From NCBI GenBank assembly GCA_902727895.1, contig CACVAP010000102.1, forward strand, positions 1 to 59,067: DNA of 59,067 nt. Direction: 5' to 3'. A program made the translations under genes and the position numbers. The stretch is from an uncultured Sulfurovum sp. (GTDB lineage: Bacteria; Campylobacterota; Campylobacteria; Campylobacterales; Sulfurovaceae). Under the pieces are notes generated by a model. That model was not told the origin of the DNA, did not search any database, and saw only the letters and a list, made by a program, of their open reading frames with translations. Within the stretch, counting starts at the first letter, position 1, and each line of letters starts with the position of its first letter. This document shows, in pieces, positions 1-5,822 of the stretch.

Positions 1-157
1 CAGAGAAAATATGTTGATTACAGAACTCTTCATTCATAAATTCAGTTACAATTTGTGCATAATTATAGGCATCTTTTTGTGTTTCAAATGACATGTTATT
101 TTTGTATTCACTTTTTTTAAAACAGGCGCATTCTTTTTCCATTTGTACAGTATACAT
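1..157 (-). CDS. Small cysteine-containing protein, 3' end outside window
   Basis: An open frame runs from an ATG at 157 off the left edge (52 codons visible). It is preceded by AAAGGAAAGACTTT, a good ribosome binding site. The visible N-terminus begins MYTVQMEKECACFKK and contains an early Cys-Ala-Cys pair and another Cys at residue 47; the rest is acidic and polar with no membrane segment. It resembles a short uncharacterised Campylobacterota protein, but I cannot name the family or its function. It is divergent from the helicase-like gene at 327. Confidence 0.6.
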   Translation of the reverse strand, partial: MYTVQMEKECACFKKSEYKNNMSFETQKDAYNYAQIVTEFMNEEFCNQHIFS

Positions 158-291
158 AAAGTCTTTCCTTTTAGTTATGAAATAACTATTATTCGCATAT
201 TTAGCGTTATGTGGAATAATAGCATTCTTTGCTTATTGTCCTATACAATATAGAATTAATTCTTAAATAGTATAAAAATCTCTAAATCAGC

Positions 292-297
292 TATAAT
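292..297 (+). promoter_or_regulatory. Predicted -10 of the helicase-domain gene
   Basis: TATAAT lies 29 bases upstream of the ATG at 327, in a long AT-rich stretch with no clear -35, as is usual for the vegetative sigma factor of Campylobacterota. The leader then carries CCAAGGAAAA as ribosome binding site. Confidence 0.4.
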
Positions 298-326
298 TTC
301 AAAAATACTCCAAGGAAAATACACAA

Positions 327-956
327 ATGTTTGAACAAACGGATACCCCTAAAGAAAAAATATATTATGACCAAAGATCTGTGACCCTAAGAACAACTCA
401 GAGTCTTTATTTTGTTCAGGAACATGACAAGACAATATTGCTTGGATTACTTCTAAATGAGCATAAAGAAAAACAAATTGTTATTGTTGTTAAAAGTAAG
501 AAAAAAGCAGATGCACTAAGTGAGTTTTTAATTTCAAAAGAGTTTAAAGCCCTCGCTGTTCATGGAAACCATAGAGAAGTACAACAAAAAGAAGCTGGAA
601 CAGCGTTTAATCTAGGAACACTCAATATTATCATCACTACCAATATGATTTTAAAAACATTAGAGCTAGAAAACATTAAACTTCTTGTCTCTTATGATTT
701 ACCAGAAACACCTGTAGATTACTATACACATTTAGCTTCTATGAAAGAACTTGGTGAAGCCTTTGCACTTGTAAGCCCAGAAGATGAACCTTTACTTGGT
801 GACATAGAATTTAATATGAAAAAAGAAATCGAAGAAAAAATCTTAGAAGAGTTTGTTCCTTCATCAGCTCCTTCTAACAAAGGCAAAGCAAAAAAAGACA
901 GACAAAAGAAACCTAGACACCGTAAAGTTAAAGCTAGAAAAGAGAAAGAAGCATAA
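327..956 (+). CDS. Stand-alone degenerate helicase C-terminal (RecA2) domain protein
   Basis: The 209-residue protein corresponds to only the second RecA-like domain of a DEAD-box RNA helicase. Residues 50-68 (IVIVVKSKKKADALSEFL) match motif IV, AVHGN (77-81) the following strand-loop, and IIITTNMILKTLELE (101-115) the motif V region. Residues 131-143 occupy the place of motif VI, but its His and both Arg of HRxGRxxR are missing. The N-terminal domain with Walker A and DEAD is absent, so it cannot be an ATPase by itself. The C-terminus (from about residue 183) is a Lys/Arg-rich tail suited to RNA binding. It could be a regulatory or ribosome-associated derivative of a helicase. It has its own ribosome binding site and terminator, which argues against a simple gene fragment. 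Confidence 0.7.
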   Translation: MFEQTDTPKEKIYYDQRSVTLRTTQSLYFVQEHDKTILLGLLLNEHKEKQIVIVVKSKKKADALSEFLISKEFKALAVHGNHREVQQKEAGTAFNLGTLNIIITTNMILKTLELENIKLLVSYDLPETPVDYYTHLASMKELGEAFALVSPEDEPLLGDIEFNMKKEIEEKILEEFVPSSAPSNKGKAKKDRQKKPRHRKVKARKEKEA

Positions 957-982
957 ATTAATGAAGCCTATTTCATTAATTT
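955..982 (+). terminator. Hairpin after the helicase-domain gene
   Basis: A perfect 11-bp inverted repeat (AAATTAATGAA / TTCATTAATTT, 6-base loop) begins at the stop codon at 954-956. It is AT-rich and has only a weak T-rich tail, so it may be a terminator or an mRNA 3' stabiliser. Confidence 0.45.
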
Positions 983-1018
983 AGTTTACTTAAACTTATG
1001 AAAATTATAGTTTTTCCT

Positions 1019-1187
1019 AAGTGCATTTTTTTTTATGCTATACTGACTTCAATATCAAATACTCGATCTGTATTTGACTTCGTTTTTATCATCCTTTAAA
1101 AACACCTATAACCCCATATAAAGCCTAGATCTACTCGAATTCACAACAAAAGATTTTTGTTAGGCTTTTTTCATGATGCACTTTTTT
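1019..1187 (+). ncRNA. Candidate structured small RNA (~169 nt)
   Basis: The 322-base gap between genes holds an ordered set of perfect inverted repeats. The outermost pair is AAGTGCAT (1019-1026) with ATGCACTT (1176-1183), followed by T residues. Inside are three consecutive hairpins: TCAAATAC/GTATTTGA (1055-1077), GTTTTTA/TAAAAAC (1082-1103), and AAGCCT/AGGCTT (1121-1167), the last enclosing AACAAAA/TTTTGTT (1145-1161). A TATAGT at 1006-1011 would place the transcription start at about 1019, the first base of the outer stem. An alternative extended -10, TGCTATACT, lies at 1036-1044. The shape (closing stem, three arms, T-tract) suggests a free small RNA, or a leader of the cytidylyltransferase gene 90 bases downstream. 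It does not match tmRNA, SRP RNA or the 6S rod shape that I know. Confidence 0.45.
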
Positions 1188-1278
1188 AATTAAAATCTAT
1201 GCACTCATTTCCACAGAAAACAATATTCAAAATAGTAAAAATAAAAAGAGACTTTAGCGCTCAAAAATTGGAGAAAAA

Positions 1279-1722
1279 ATGGTTATATATACCGTAGGTA
1301 CGTTTGATTTATTACATGTTGGGCATCTTGCTCTCTTAGAACATTGTAGAACTTTAGGTGACGTGGTCGCAGTTGGCGTTGCGTCAGATAAGGTTGTAAA
1401 TTCTTACAAACCAAATGTTCCCGTTATTGCGTTAGCAGAGCGTGAAGAGATGCTAAAAGCTTTATCTTGTGTTGATATTGTACGTCCTTACTATGAACTT
1501 GAGTATGTGTCTGCTTGTAAAGAACTTGATGTAGATGTTTTTGTGGTAGGTGGAGACTGGGGAGATAAACCTCACAACATTGCTGTAGAAGAGTATTTAA
1601 AATCAAAAGGTAAAAAGATTGTTCAAGTAGTTTATAATCCAAGAACCTCATCAACTAGAATTAAAAAAGATGTCATCGCTCAATTTGAGAAACGTAGAAA
1701 TAGTGAAAGAGCCGTTGTATAA
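1279..1722 (+). CDS. Cytidylyltransferase-like protein (glycerol-3-P / phosphoethanolamine type)
   Basis: The 147-residue protein is a single nucleotidyltransferase domain of the TagD/ECT class. It starts with TVGTFDLLHVGH, so the catalytic HxGH is residues 13-16, and it ends with an RTSSTR segment (122-127) in place of the family's RTxGISTT. Enzymes of this class couple CTP to a phosphorylated alcohol (glycerol-3-phosphate, phosphoethanolamine, phosphocholine) giving a CDP-alcohol. The substrate cannot be read from the sequence. GGAGAAAAA precedes the ATG. The stop codon abuts the ATG of the CDP-alcohol phosphatidyltransferase gene (TAAATG), so the two are co-translated and probably form a phospholipid head-group pathway. 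Confidence 0.8.
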   Translation: MVIYTVGTFDLLHVGHLALLEHCRTLGDVVAVGVASDKVVNSYKPNVPVIALAEREEMLKALSCVDIVRPYYELEYVSACKELDVDVFVVGGDWGDKPHNIAVEEYLKSKGKKIVQVVYNPRTSSTRIKKDVIAQFEKRRNSERAVV

Positions 1723-2370
1723 ATGTCAGAAATAAATAATACGAAACAACCAACGATTCTCTCTTATGTAAAAGACATACCAAACCTTTTATCACTTGCA
1801 GGATTAGCCTGTACCTTAATGGCTATTTACTTCTCTATTATAGGAGTTTACTACGCAGCCATGATCGGGATGGTTTGGGCTGTCGCTTTTGATTGGGCTG
1901 ATGGACTTGTAGCAAGAAGACTAAAGGGACGAACCCCTACCGATGGACAATTTGGTGGACAACTTGATGTTCTTATAGACATTGTAAGTTATGGTGTAAC
2001 CCCTGCCATTCTTCTTATGAGTTATGGAAAGTTTGAACCCATATTTTTACTAGGAGCATTCATTATGCTCGCTGCTGCTGCCATTCGTCTAAGCTATTTT
2101 AGCACCTACGGTTTAGCTGGAGGAACAAAATACACAGGACTGGCTCTTGATAATAACAGCTTGATTTTAGTCTCTGTATTTTTACTAGAAAGTGTGGTTA
2201 GCACTGGTGCTTTTACCATCATTTTATATCTTAGTGGCGTAGGACTTGCCATCTTGAATGTATCTGAGATTAAAACACCTAAGCTTTCTGGAAACCCTAG
2301 AAATGTTTGGTTGTTGGCTTCTTATACTTTGGGAATAACTGTAATTTATGGTTGGATGCTTTTGAGTTAA
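1723..2370 (+). CDS. CDP-alcohol phosphatidyltransferase, integral membrane
   Basis: The protein has 215 residues and several hydrophobic helices. The family signature is present as D60-G61-x2-A64-R65, then G78-x3-D82-x3-D86. The stretch between the two halves is 12 residues rather than the usual 8. The following LIDIVSYGVTPA resembles the phosphatidylserine-synthase branch. Such enzymes move a phospho-alcohol between CDP and a lipid or alcohol acceptor at the cytoplasmic face of the inner membrane. Its start codon directly follows the stop of the cytidylyltransferase gene, which suggests that one makes a CDP-alcohol and the other uses it. Against this, PssA-like enzymes use CDP-diacylglycerol. 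The exact product lipid is unknown. Confidence 0.8.
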   Translation: MSEINNTKQPTILSYVKDIPNLLSLAGLACTLMAIYFSIIGVYYAAMIGMVWAVAFDWADGLVARRLKGRTPTDGQFGGQLDVLIDIVSYGVTPAILLMSYGKFEPIFLLGAFIMLAAAAIRLSYFSTYGLAGGTKYTGLALDNNSLILVSVFLLESVVSTGAFTIILYLSGVGLAILNVSEIKTPKLSGNPRNVWLLASYTLGITVIYGWMLLS

Positions 2371-2411
2371 TTGATATCTATTGAGAGAAGAAGTATACCT
2401 CTTCTCTTTAC

Positions 2412-2846
2412 TTATTCTGTTCTAATAATTTGATTCACAAAAATCTTATCTTCTTTATCTTTCATAATAATTCTATCTCCATCATGAAGTCCTAATGTAC
2501 TGATAGTATATTTATTTCCAGAAAAAGATACTTCATCATTATCCTCATCATCATCAATAATACGAGACACTGTAACTTTCACTGGTGAGTTTTTCTCTAA
2601 GAGAATACCCTCAAATATTATTTCTTTATTCTCTTCTATAAAAATAACTGTATCAATAACATTGTCTTCTTTACCTCTTTGACTTTTTTCTTTAATTTTT
2701 TGTAATTCCAAATCTAGATCAATGGTAATTATTGTTGCTTCTTCTATTTCTATTTTAGTAACATTACTTTCGGCTTCTTTCGCACATAAAGTACTTATAC
2801 TTAGTAAGCTATAAGCCGTTAAAAGTATCATAAAACTTTGTTTCAT
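2412..2846 (-). CDS. Secreted acidic protein of unknown function
   Basis: I place the start at the second ATG (MKQSF...), because AAGGAA sits directly against the first ATG but six bases before the second. The protein has about 144 residues with a signal peptide (hydrophobic through about residue 19, likely cleaved after LCA). The mature part is rich in Glu, Asp and Ile, with short strand-like repeats and a DDDEDND cluster, and no recognisable catalytic motif. It follows the XRE-family regulator gene by 15 bases on the same strand, so the two are likely one transcript. It may be a periplasmic partner of the divergent CHAT operon, but only position supports that. Confidence 0.6.
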   Translation of the reverse strand: MKQSFMILLTAYSLLSISTLCAKEAESNVTKIEIEEATIITIDLDLELQKIKEKSQRGKEDNVIDTVIFIEENKEIIFEGILLEKNSPVKVTVSRIIDDDEDNDEVSFSGNKYTISTLGLHDGDRIIMKDKEDKIFVNQIIRTE

Positions 2847-2861
2847 TGTCATTTCCTTGTA

Positions 2862-3566
2862 TTATAAGTTATAGATTCGTTCTAGCATATTATGATCTAT
2901 TTTTAGTTGTACCGTACTATAGTCACCTAAAACCTCTTTGGCTTCTTCATAAGCTAATTTAACTCTAGAACAAAATCCAAAGCTTAAAAGTTCATTGTTG
3001 AGTGCATTCACTTTTGAGATACGTGAAAAAGGAAATGCATTGTAAGTAATACGATTATTATCAAAAGTAATGGTATTAAGGTTTTTAGCATTATGTGTCT
3101 CTTTAATAATAAGTGATTGATTTTTTCCTATAAAAATCTTTCCTTTATTTTTATGTTTATCTTCTACTGTTCCATCAGTATATATAGTTGTTTCAGTTTG
3201 CCATATATCATCATTTTTCTGACTATGGTAACTGTAAAAGTACCATGTTCCTACAAGCTTATTTAATAATTCTTTATTATTCTCAAATATTTTTTCTGTT
3301 TCTTTAGACTGCGTCAAAAATTTATCTATTTGTTCAGCTGTTTTAATATTGTCATTTTCAAAAATTTCTGTAGGAATGTTATATGCATGACAAATAGCAT
3401 AAAGATGATACTTACGTAGTTTTCCATTGCTATAGTTTTGTATTTGGGAAACCAATGCTGGGCTTATTTCTAATTTTCTTGCAATATCTTTTGTTGATAA
3501 ACTTAAAGACTTAATAACATATTGTAGTCTCTCTTCTAAATAATGTAACGTATTATCAGACTCCAC
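2862..3566 (-). CDS. XRE-family helix-turn-helix regulator with C-terminal sensor-like domain
   Basis: The start is GTG at 3566, five bases after AAGGAA. Residues about 8-70 form an XRE/Cro helix-turn-helix (STKDIARKLEISPALVSQIQ...), closed by a NIPTEIF segment typical of the fold. Residues about 100-234 form an alternating strand-rich region beginning LVGTWYFYSYHS, which looks like a small beta-barrel or lipocalin-like ligand domain; I do not recognise the family. It is transcribed away from the CsgG/CHAT operon across a ~130-bp intergenic region with phased ATTTAC repeats, which makes it the natural candidate regulator of both directions. Confidence 0.75.
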   Translation of the reverse strand: MESDNTLHYLEERLQYVIKSLSLSTKDIARKLEISPALVSQIQNYSNGKLRKYHLYAICHAYNIPTEIFENDNIKTAEQIDKFLTQSKETEKIFENNKELLNKLVGTWYFYSYHSQKNDDIWQTETTIYTDGTVEDKHKNKGKIFIGKNQSLIIKETHNAKNLNTITFDNNRITYNAFPFSRISKVNALNNELLSFGFCSRVKLAYEEAKEVLGDYSTVQLKIDHNMLERIYNL

Positions 3567-3592
3567 AGCATTTCCTTTTACCTTATTTTATG

Positions 3593-3690
3593 ATTATAAC
3601 CATAGATATTATATTTACTTCTTATTTACCAATATAGTCAATAAATTTACTAAAAATTTATAAAGTATTTACCTAAGTTATTTATATAAT
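3593..3690. promoter_or_regulatory. Divergent promoter region with 11-bp-phased ATTTAC repeats
   Basis: Four exact ATTTAC hexamers start at 3613, 3624, 3645 and 3667 and an ATTTAT at 3656. Successive offsets are 11, 21, 11 and 11, so all sit on one face of the helix. A minus-strand TATAAT (3598-3593) faces the XRE gene and a plus-strand TATAAT (3685-3690) faces the CsgG-like gene. The array lies between them, about -84 to -25 relative to the plus start. It may be an operator with several protomers or a phased-tract bend. Confidence 0.5.
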
Positions 3691-3725
3691 GGTTGATAAG
3701 AAATCAAAAAATTGAGGGAATAATC

Positions 3726-4496
3726 ATGAAAAAGAAGTTAACAGTTAAATTAGGATTCATAAGTTTACTAACAGTCTCAGTTATAAGTGGATGTACAAAC
3801 TCCTTAACACCAGCCGTAGTAAGCTCTGGTAAAGGTGGTGTTACAGTAGCTAAGAACACCGTAGAATACATTTCATGTAAAGCATCAACAGGAAAAAAAT
3901 TAACTGTTTCAAAAGTCAAATGTAAAGCAATAGGATGCAAAGAACAACCCCAACTGAATGGAAATGCACAAGTATTACTCGCAATGATGGGGAAAGATAC
4001 AGCAAACTTCTCTGAAATAGGTAATGGACTATCCAATATGCTACAAACCTCGTTAGATAAAACAGGATGTTTTGAAGTACTAGACAGAGAAACTATGGAA
4101 ACCCTACGTCAAGAGATGACATTAGCAGGTAAAACAATGAAACTACAAAGTGCTGATATCTTAATAACAGGTGCAATTACCAGTGTTAACCTTTCTAAAA
4201 GTAAAAGCTCCTTTCTTGGTTTTAATAAAAAAAGTAAAGTAGCAAAACTAGGTATGGATATGAAAGTGATAGATATAGACAGTTCAAAAGTAGTACTTTC
4301 ACAAGACTATTCAGCTGAGTCAGGTAAAACTAATTATGCTTATATCTCTGATGGATATAAAGGTTCTACCAGTGGACTTGCTGATTCTAGTATGGAAGAA
4401 GTGGCTAGGGACATTATTAATAGATTGACTTATGATATTGTCAAAAAATTTGCTGTAGGTCACTACAAAATTAAAACAAAAGTCATAGAAAACTAA
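3726..4496 (+). CDS. CsgG-like outer-membrane lipoprotein
   Basis: The start is the ATG at 3726 (MKKKLTVK...) with GAGGGAAT upstream. A TTG-initiated extension to 3693 lacks a ribosome binding site. The N-terminus is a lipoprotein signal peptide ending in the lipobox VISGC. The body resembles the CsgG family: a nucleotide-like alpha/beta region with FSEIGNGLSNMLQTSLDKTGCFEVLDR (residues about 95-121), then ADILITGAITSVNL and a strand pair with VIDIDSSKVV. Family members form outer-membrane pores (curli export) or act as periplasmic lipoproteins in other systems. No curli subunit genes are nearby. It is the first gene of a four-gene operon ending in a TPR-CHAT protein, with a 21-base gap to the next gene. 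Confidence 0.75.
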   Translation: MKKKLTVKLGFISLLTVSVISGCTNSLTPAVVSSGKGGVTVAKNTVEYISCKASTGKKLTVSKVKCKAIGCKEQPQLNGNAQVLLAMMGKDTANFSEIGNGLSNMLQTSLDKTGCFEVLDRETMETLRQEMTLAGKTMKLQSADILITGAITSVNLSKSKSSFLGFNKKSKVAKLGMDMKVIDIDSSKVVLSQDYSAESGKTNYAYISDGYKGSTSGLADSSMEEVARDIINRLTYDIVKKFAVGHYKIKTKVIEN

Positions 4497-4517
4497 AGAT
4501 AAGTTAAAGGGATACTT

Positions 4518-5315
4518 ATGCATAGTAAAAAAACAACCTGTACTCGCTGTGATAAGAACAATAATTCCAATAATAATTTTTGTATCTATTGTGGAATAAA
4601 ACTTGTTAAGGAGAAGAAAAAAATAAAAGAAGAGGAAGTAAGTCCGAAGAATGCTAATTATAATAACATACGAAATAACTATGATGGTCTTTTTATTTCT
4701 CTTTTATCAAAAGTAGCTAAAGTTGATGGGGGAATTAATCCACTAGAAGCAGAAGCTTTGGGAAAGGTATTTGATGAGTTAAGTAGATTTAGACAAGATA
4801 TTTTTAATATTCGAGATATTTATAAACAAATTTTGACTAATGAAAAAGACAAACTTGATAATGTAATTGACATATGTAATGCTTTAGTATGTTTAAAGAT
4901 TACTAACTATGACAAAATCAGTTTTATCCAATCACTTTTGACTCTCTCCTATATTAATGAGTCAATTAATCATCACAATGAAAATTTAATTATTAAAATT
5001 ATCGTTTTTTTAGATATTGACTTTTCATTTTATCTGAATATTAAATCAGAGTTTGAACCTCAGCAGAAAACAGAAGATTCAAGCTTTACAGGAAAGCATT
5101 TAAGCCTTGCAGAGTGTTATAATATTTTAGAGGTCACAAATAATGAATCTCATCAATCCATAAAACAGAGTTATCGAAAAATGGTGAGAAATTATCATGC
5201 TGATATATTGTCGAGCAAAGATTTACCTAGTGATATGCTTGGCTATGCTGAAGAGAAATTAAAAAAAATTAATAGAGCCTATGAGATATTGAAACAACAT
5301 AAAGGAATTAAATAA
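4518..5315 (+). CDS. Zinc-ribbon / TerB / J-domain protein with HAD in place of HPD
   Basis: The 265-residue protein has three parts. Cys8/Cys11/Cys22/Cys25 form an N-terminal zinc ribbon. Residues about 55-175 (LLSKVAKVDGGINPLEAEALGKVF...) match the TerB/DjlA helical domain. Residues about 193-262 form a J-domain (LAECYNILEVTNNESHQSIKQSYRKMVRNYHADI...). The order TerB then J-domain is that of DjlA, with the zinc ribbon replacing DjlA's membrane helix. The Hsp70-activating HPD motif is H227-A228-D229, so stimulation of DnaK may be reduced or lost. AAAGGGATACTT precedes the ATG. The gap to the next gene is two bases. It is cytoplasmic by sequence and may recruit or regulate the membrane and exported partners of the operon. 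Confidence 0.75.
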   Translation: MHSKKTTCTRCDKNNNSNNNFCIYCGIKLVKEKKKIKEEEVSPKNANYNNIRNNYDGLFISLLSKVAKVDGGINPLEAEALGKVFDELSRFRQDIFNIRDIYKQILTNEKDKLDNVIDICNALVCLKITNYDKISFIQSLLTLSYINESINHHNENLIIKIIVFLDIDFSFYLNIKSEFEPQQKTEDSSFTGKHLSLAECYNILEVTNNESHQSIKQSYRKMVRNYHADILSSKDLPSDMLGYAEEKLKKINRAYEILKQHKGIK

Positions 5316-5317
5316 TT

Positions 5318-5809
5318 ATGAAAATTTTACTTATTATTATATTTTTGTTAATCTTCTATATTTGGCTATGGAAAAAACTTATTAATGCTGAAGAAGTTTA
5401 TTTAGAAAGTCAAATCTGTCAAGCCTGTAACCATAAGAACATAAATGAAGCTATCTTTTGTGCAAACTGTGGTAAAAAAATTACTCAAAAAGTAGAAAAA
5501 AAACAAGGTATACTCATTACTATTGGACTGGGTCTTCTTTTCAATGCTTTATCAAGTGCTTTTATTACAGTAGTATGGGAACTCTATTCTTACCATCAAG
5601 TGTTGAGACGTTTCCAAGATTACTTTTATTATAATTACTATTATAGTTATTTCATAGATTCTCACACTTTACTAAGTTTAGCATTGGTTCTGACAGGAAG
5701 ATACCTACTAATTAAAAACGAAAAATATTCTTTTAAACGGTTAAGTTTGTTAACCTTAACTATAACATTTTGGTTCAACCTATTATACTTTTTTACTTTA
5801 TTCATCTAA
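5318..5809 (+). CDS. Zinc-ribbon membrane protein
   Basis: The protein has 163 residues. A first membrane helix occupies residues 2-19, then a zinc ribbon with Cys34/Cys37 and Cys48/Cys51 (CQAC...CANC), then about three more hydrophobic helices, with a Tyr-rich loop (YYFNYYYSYF-like) between the second and third. The ribbon resembles that of the upstream J-domain protein, so the two may interact or share an origin. The ribosome binding site AAAGGA lies inside the end of the upstream gene, indicating coupled translation. I do not recognise a family; a membrane anchor or scaffold for the operon is an inference. Confidence 0.6.
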   Translation: MKILLIIIFLLIFYIWLWKKLINAEEVYLESQICQACNHKNINEAIFCANCGKKITQKVEKKQGILITIGLGLLFNALSSAFITVVWELYSYHQVLRRFQDYFYYNYYYSYFIDSHTLLSLALVLTGRYLLIKNEKYSFKRLSLLTLTITFWFNLLYFFTLFI

Positions 5810-5822
5810 GGGAGCATTTTCT

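Noticed and set aside
3693-3725. TTG-started N-terminal extension of the CsgG-like protein
   Set aside because: It has no ribosome binding site and would bury the lipoprotein signal peptide; the ATG at 3726 has GAGGGAAT.
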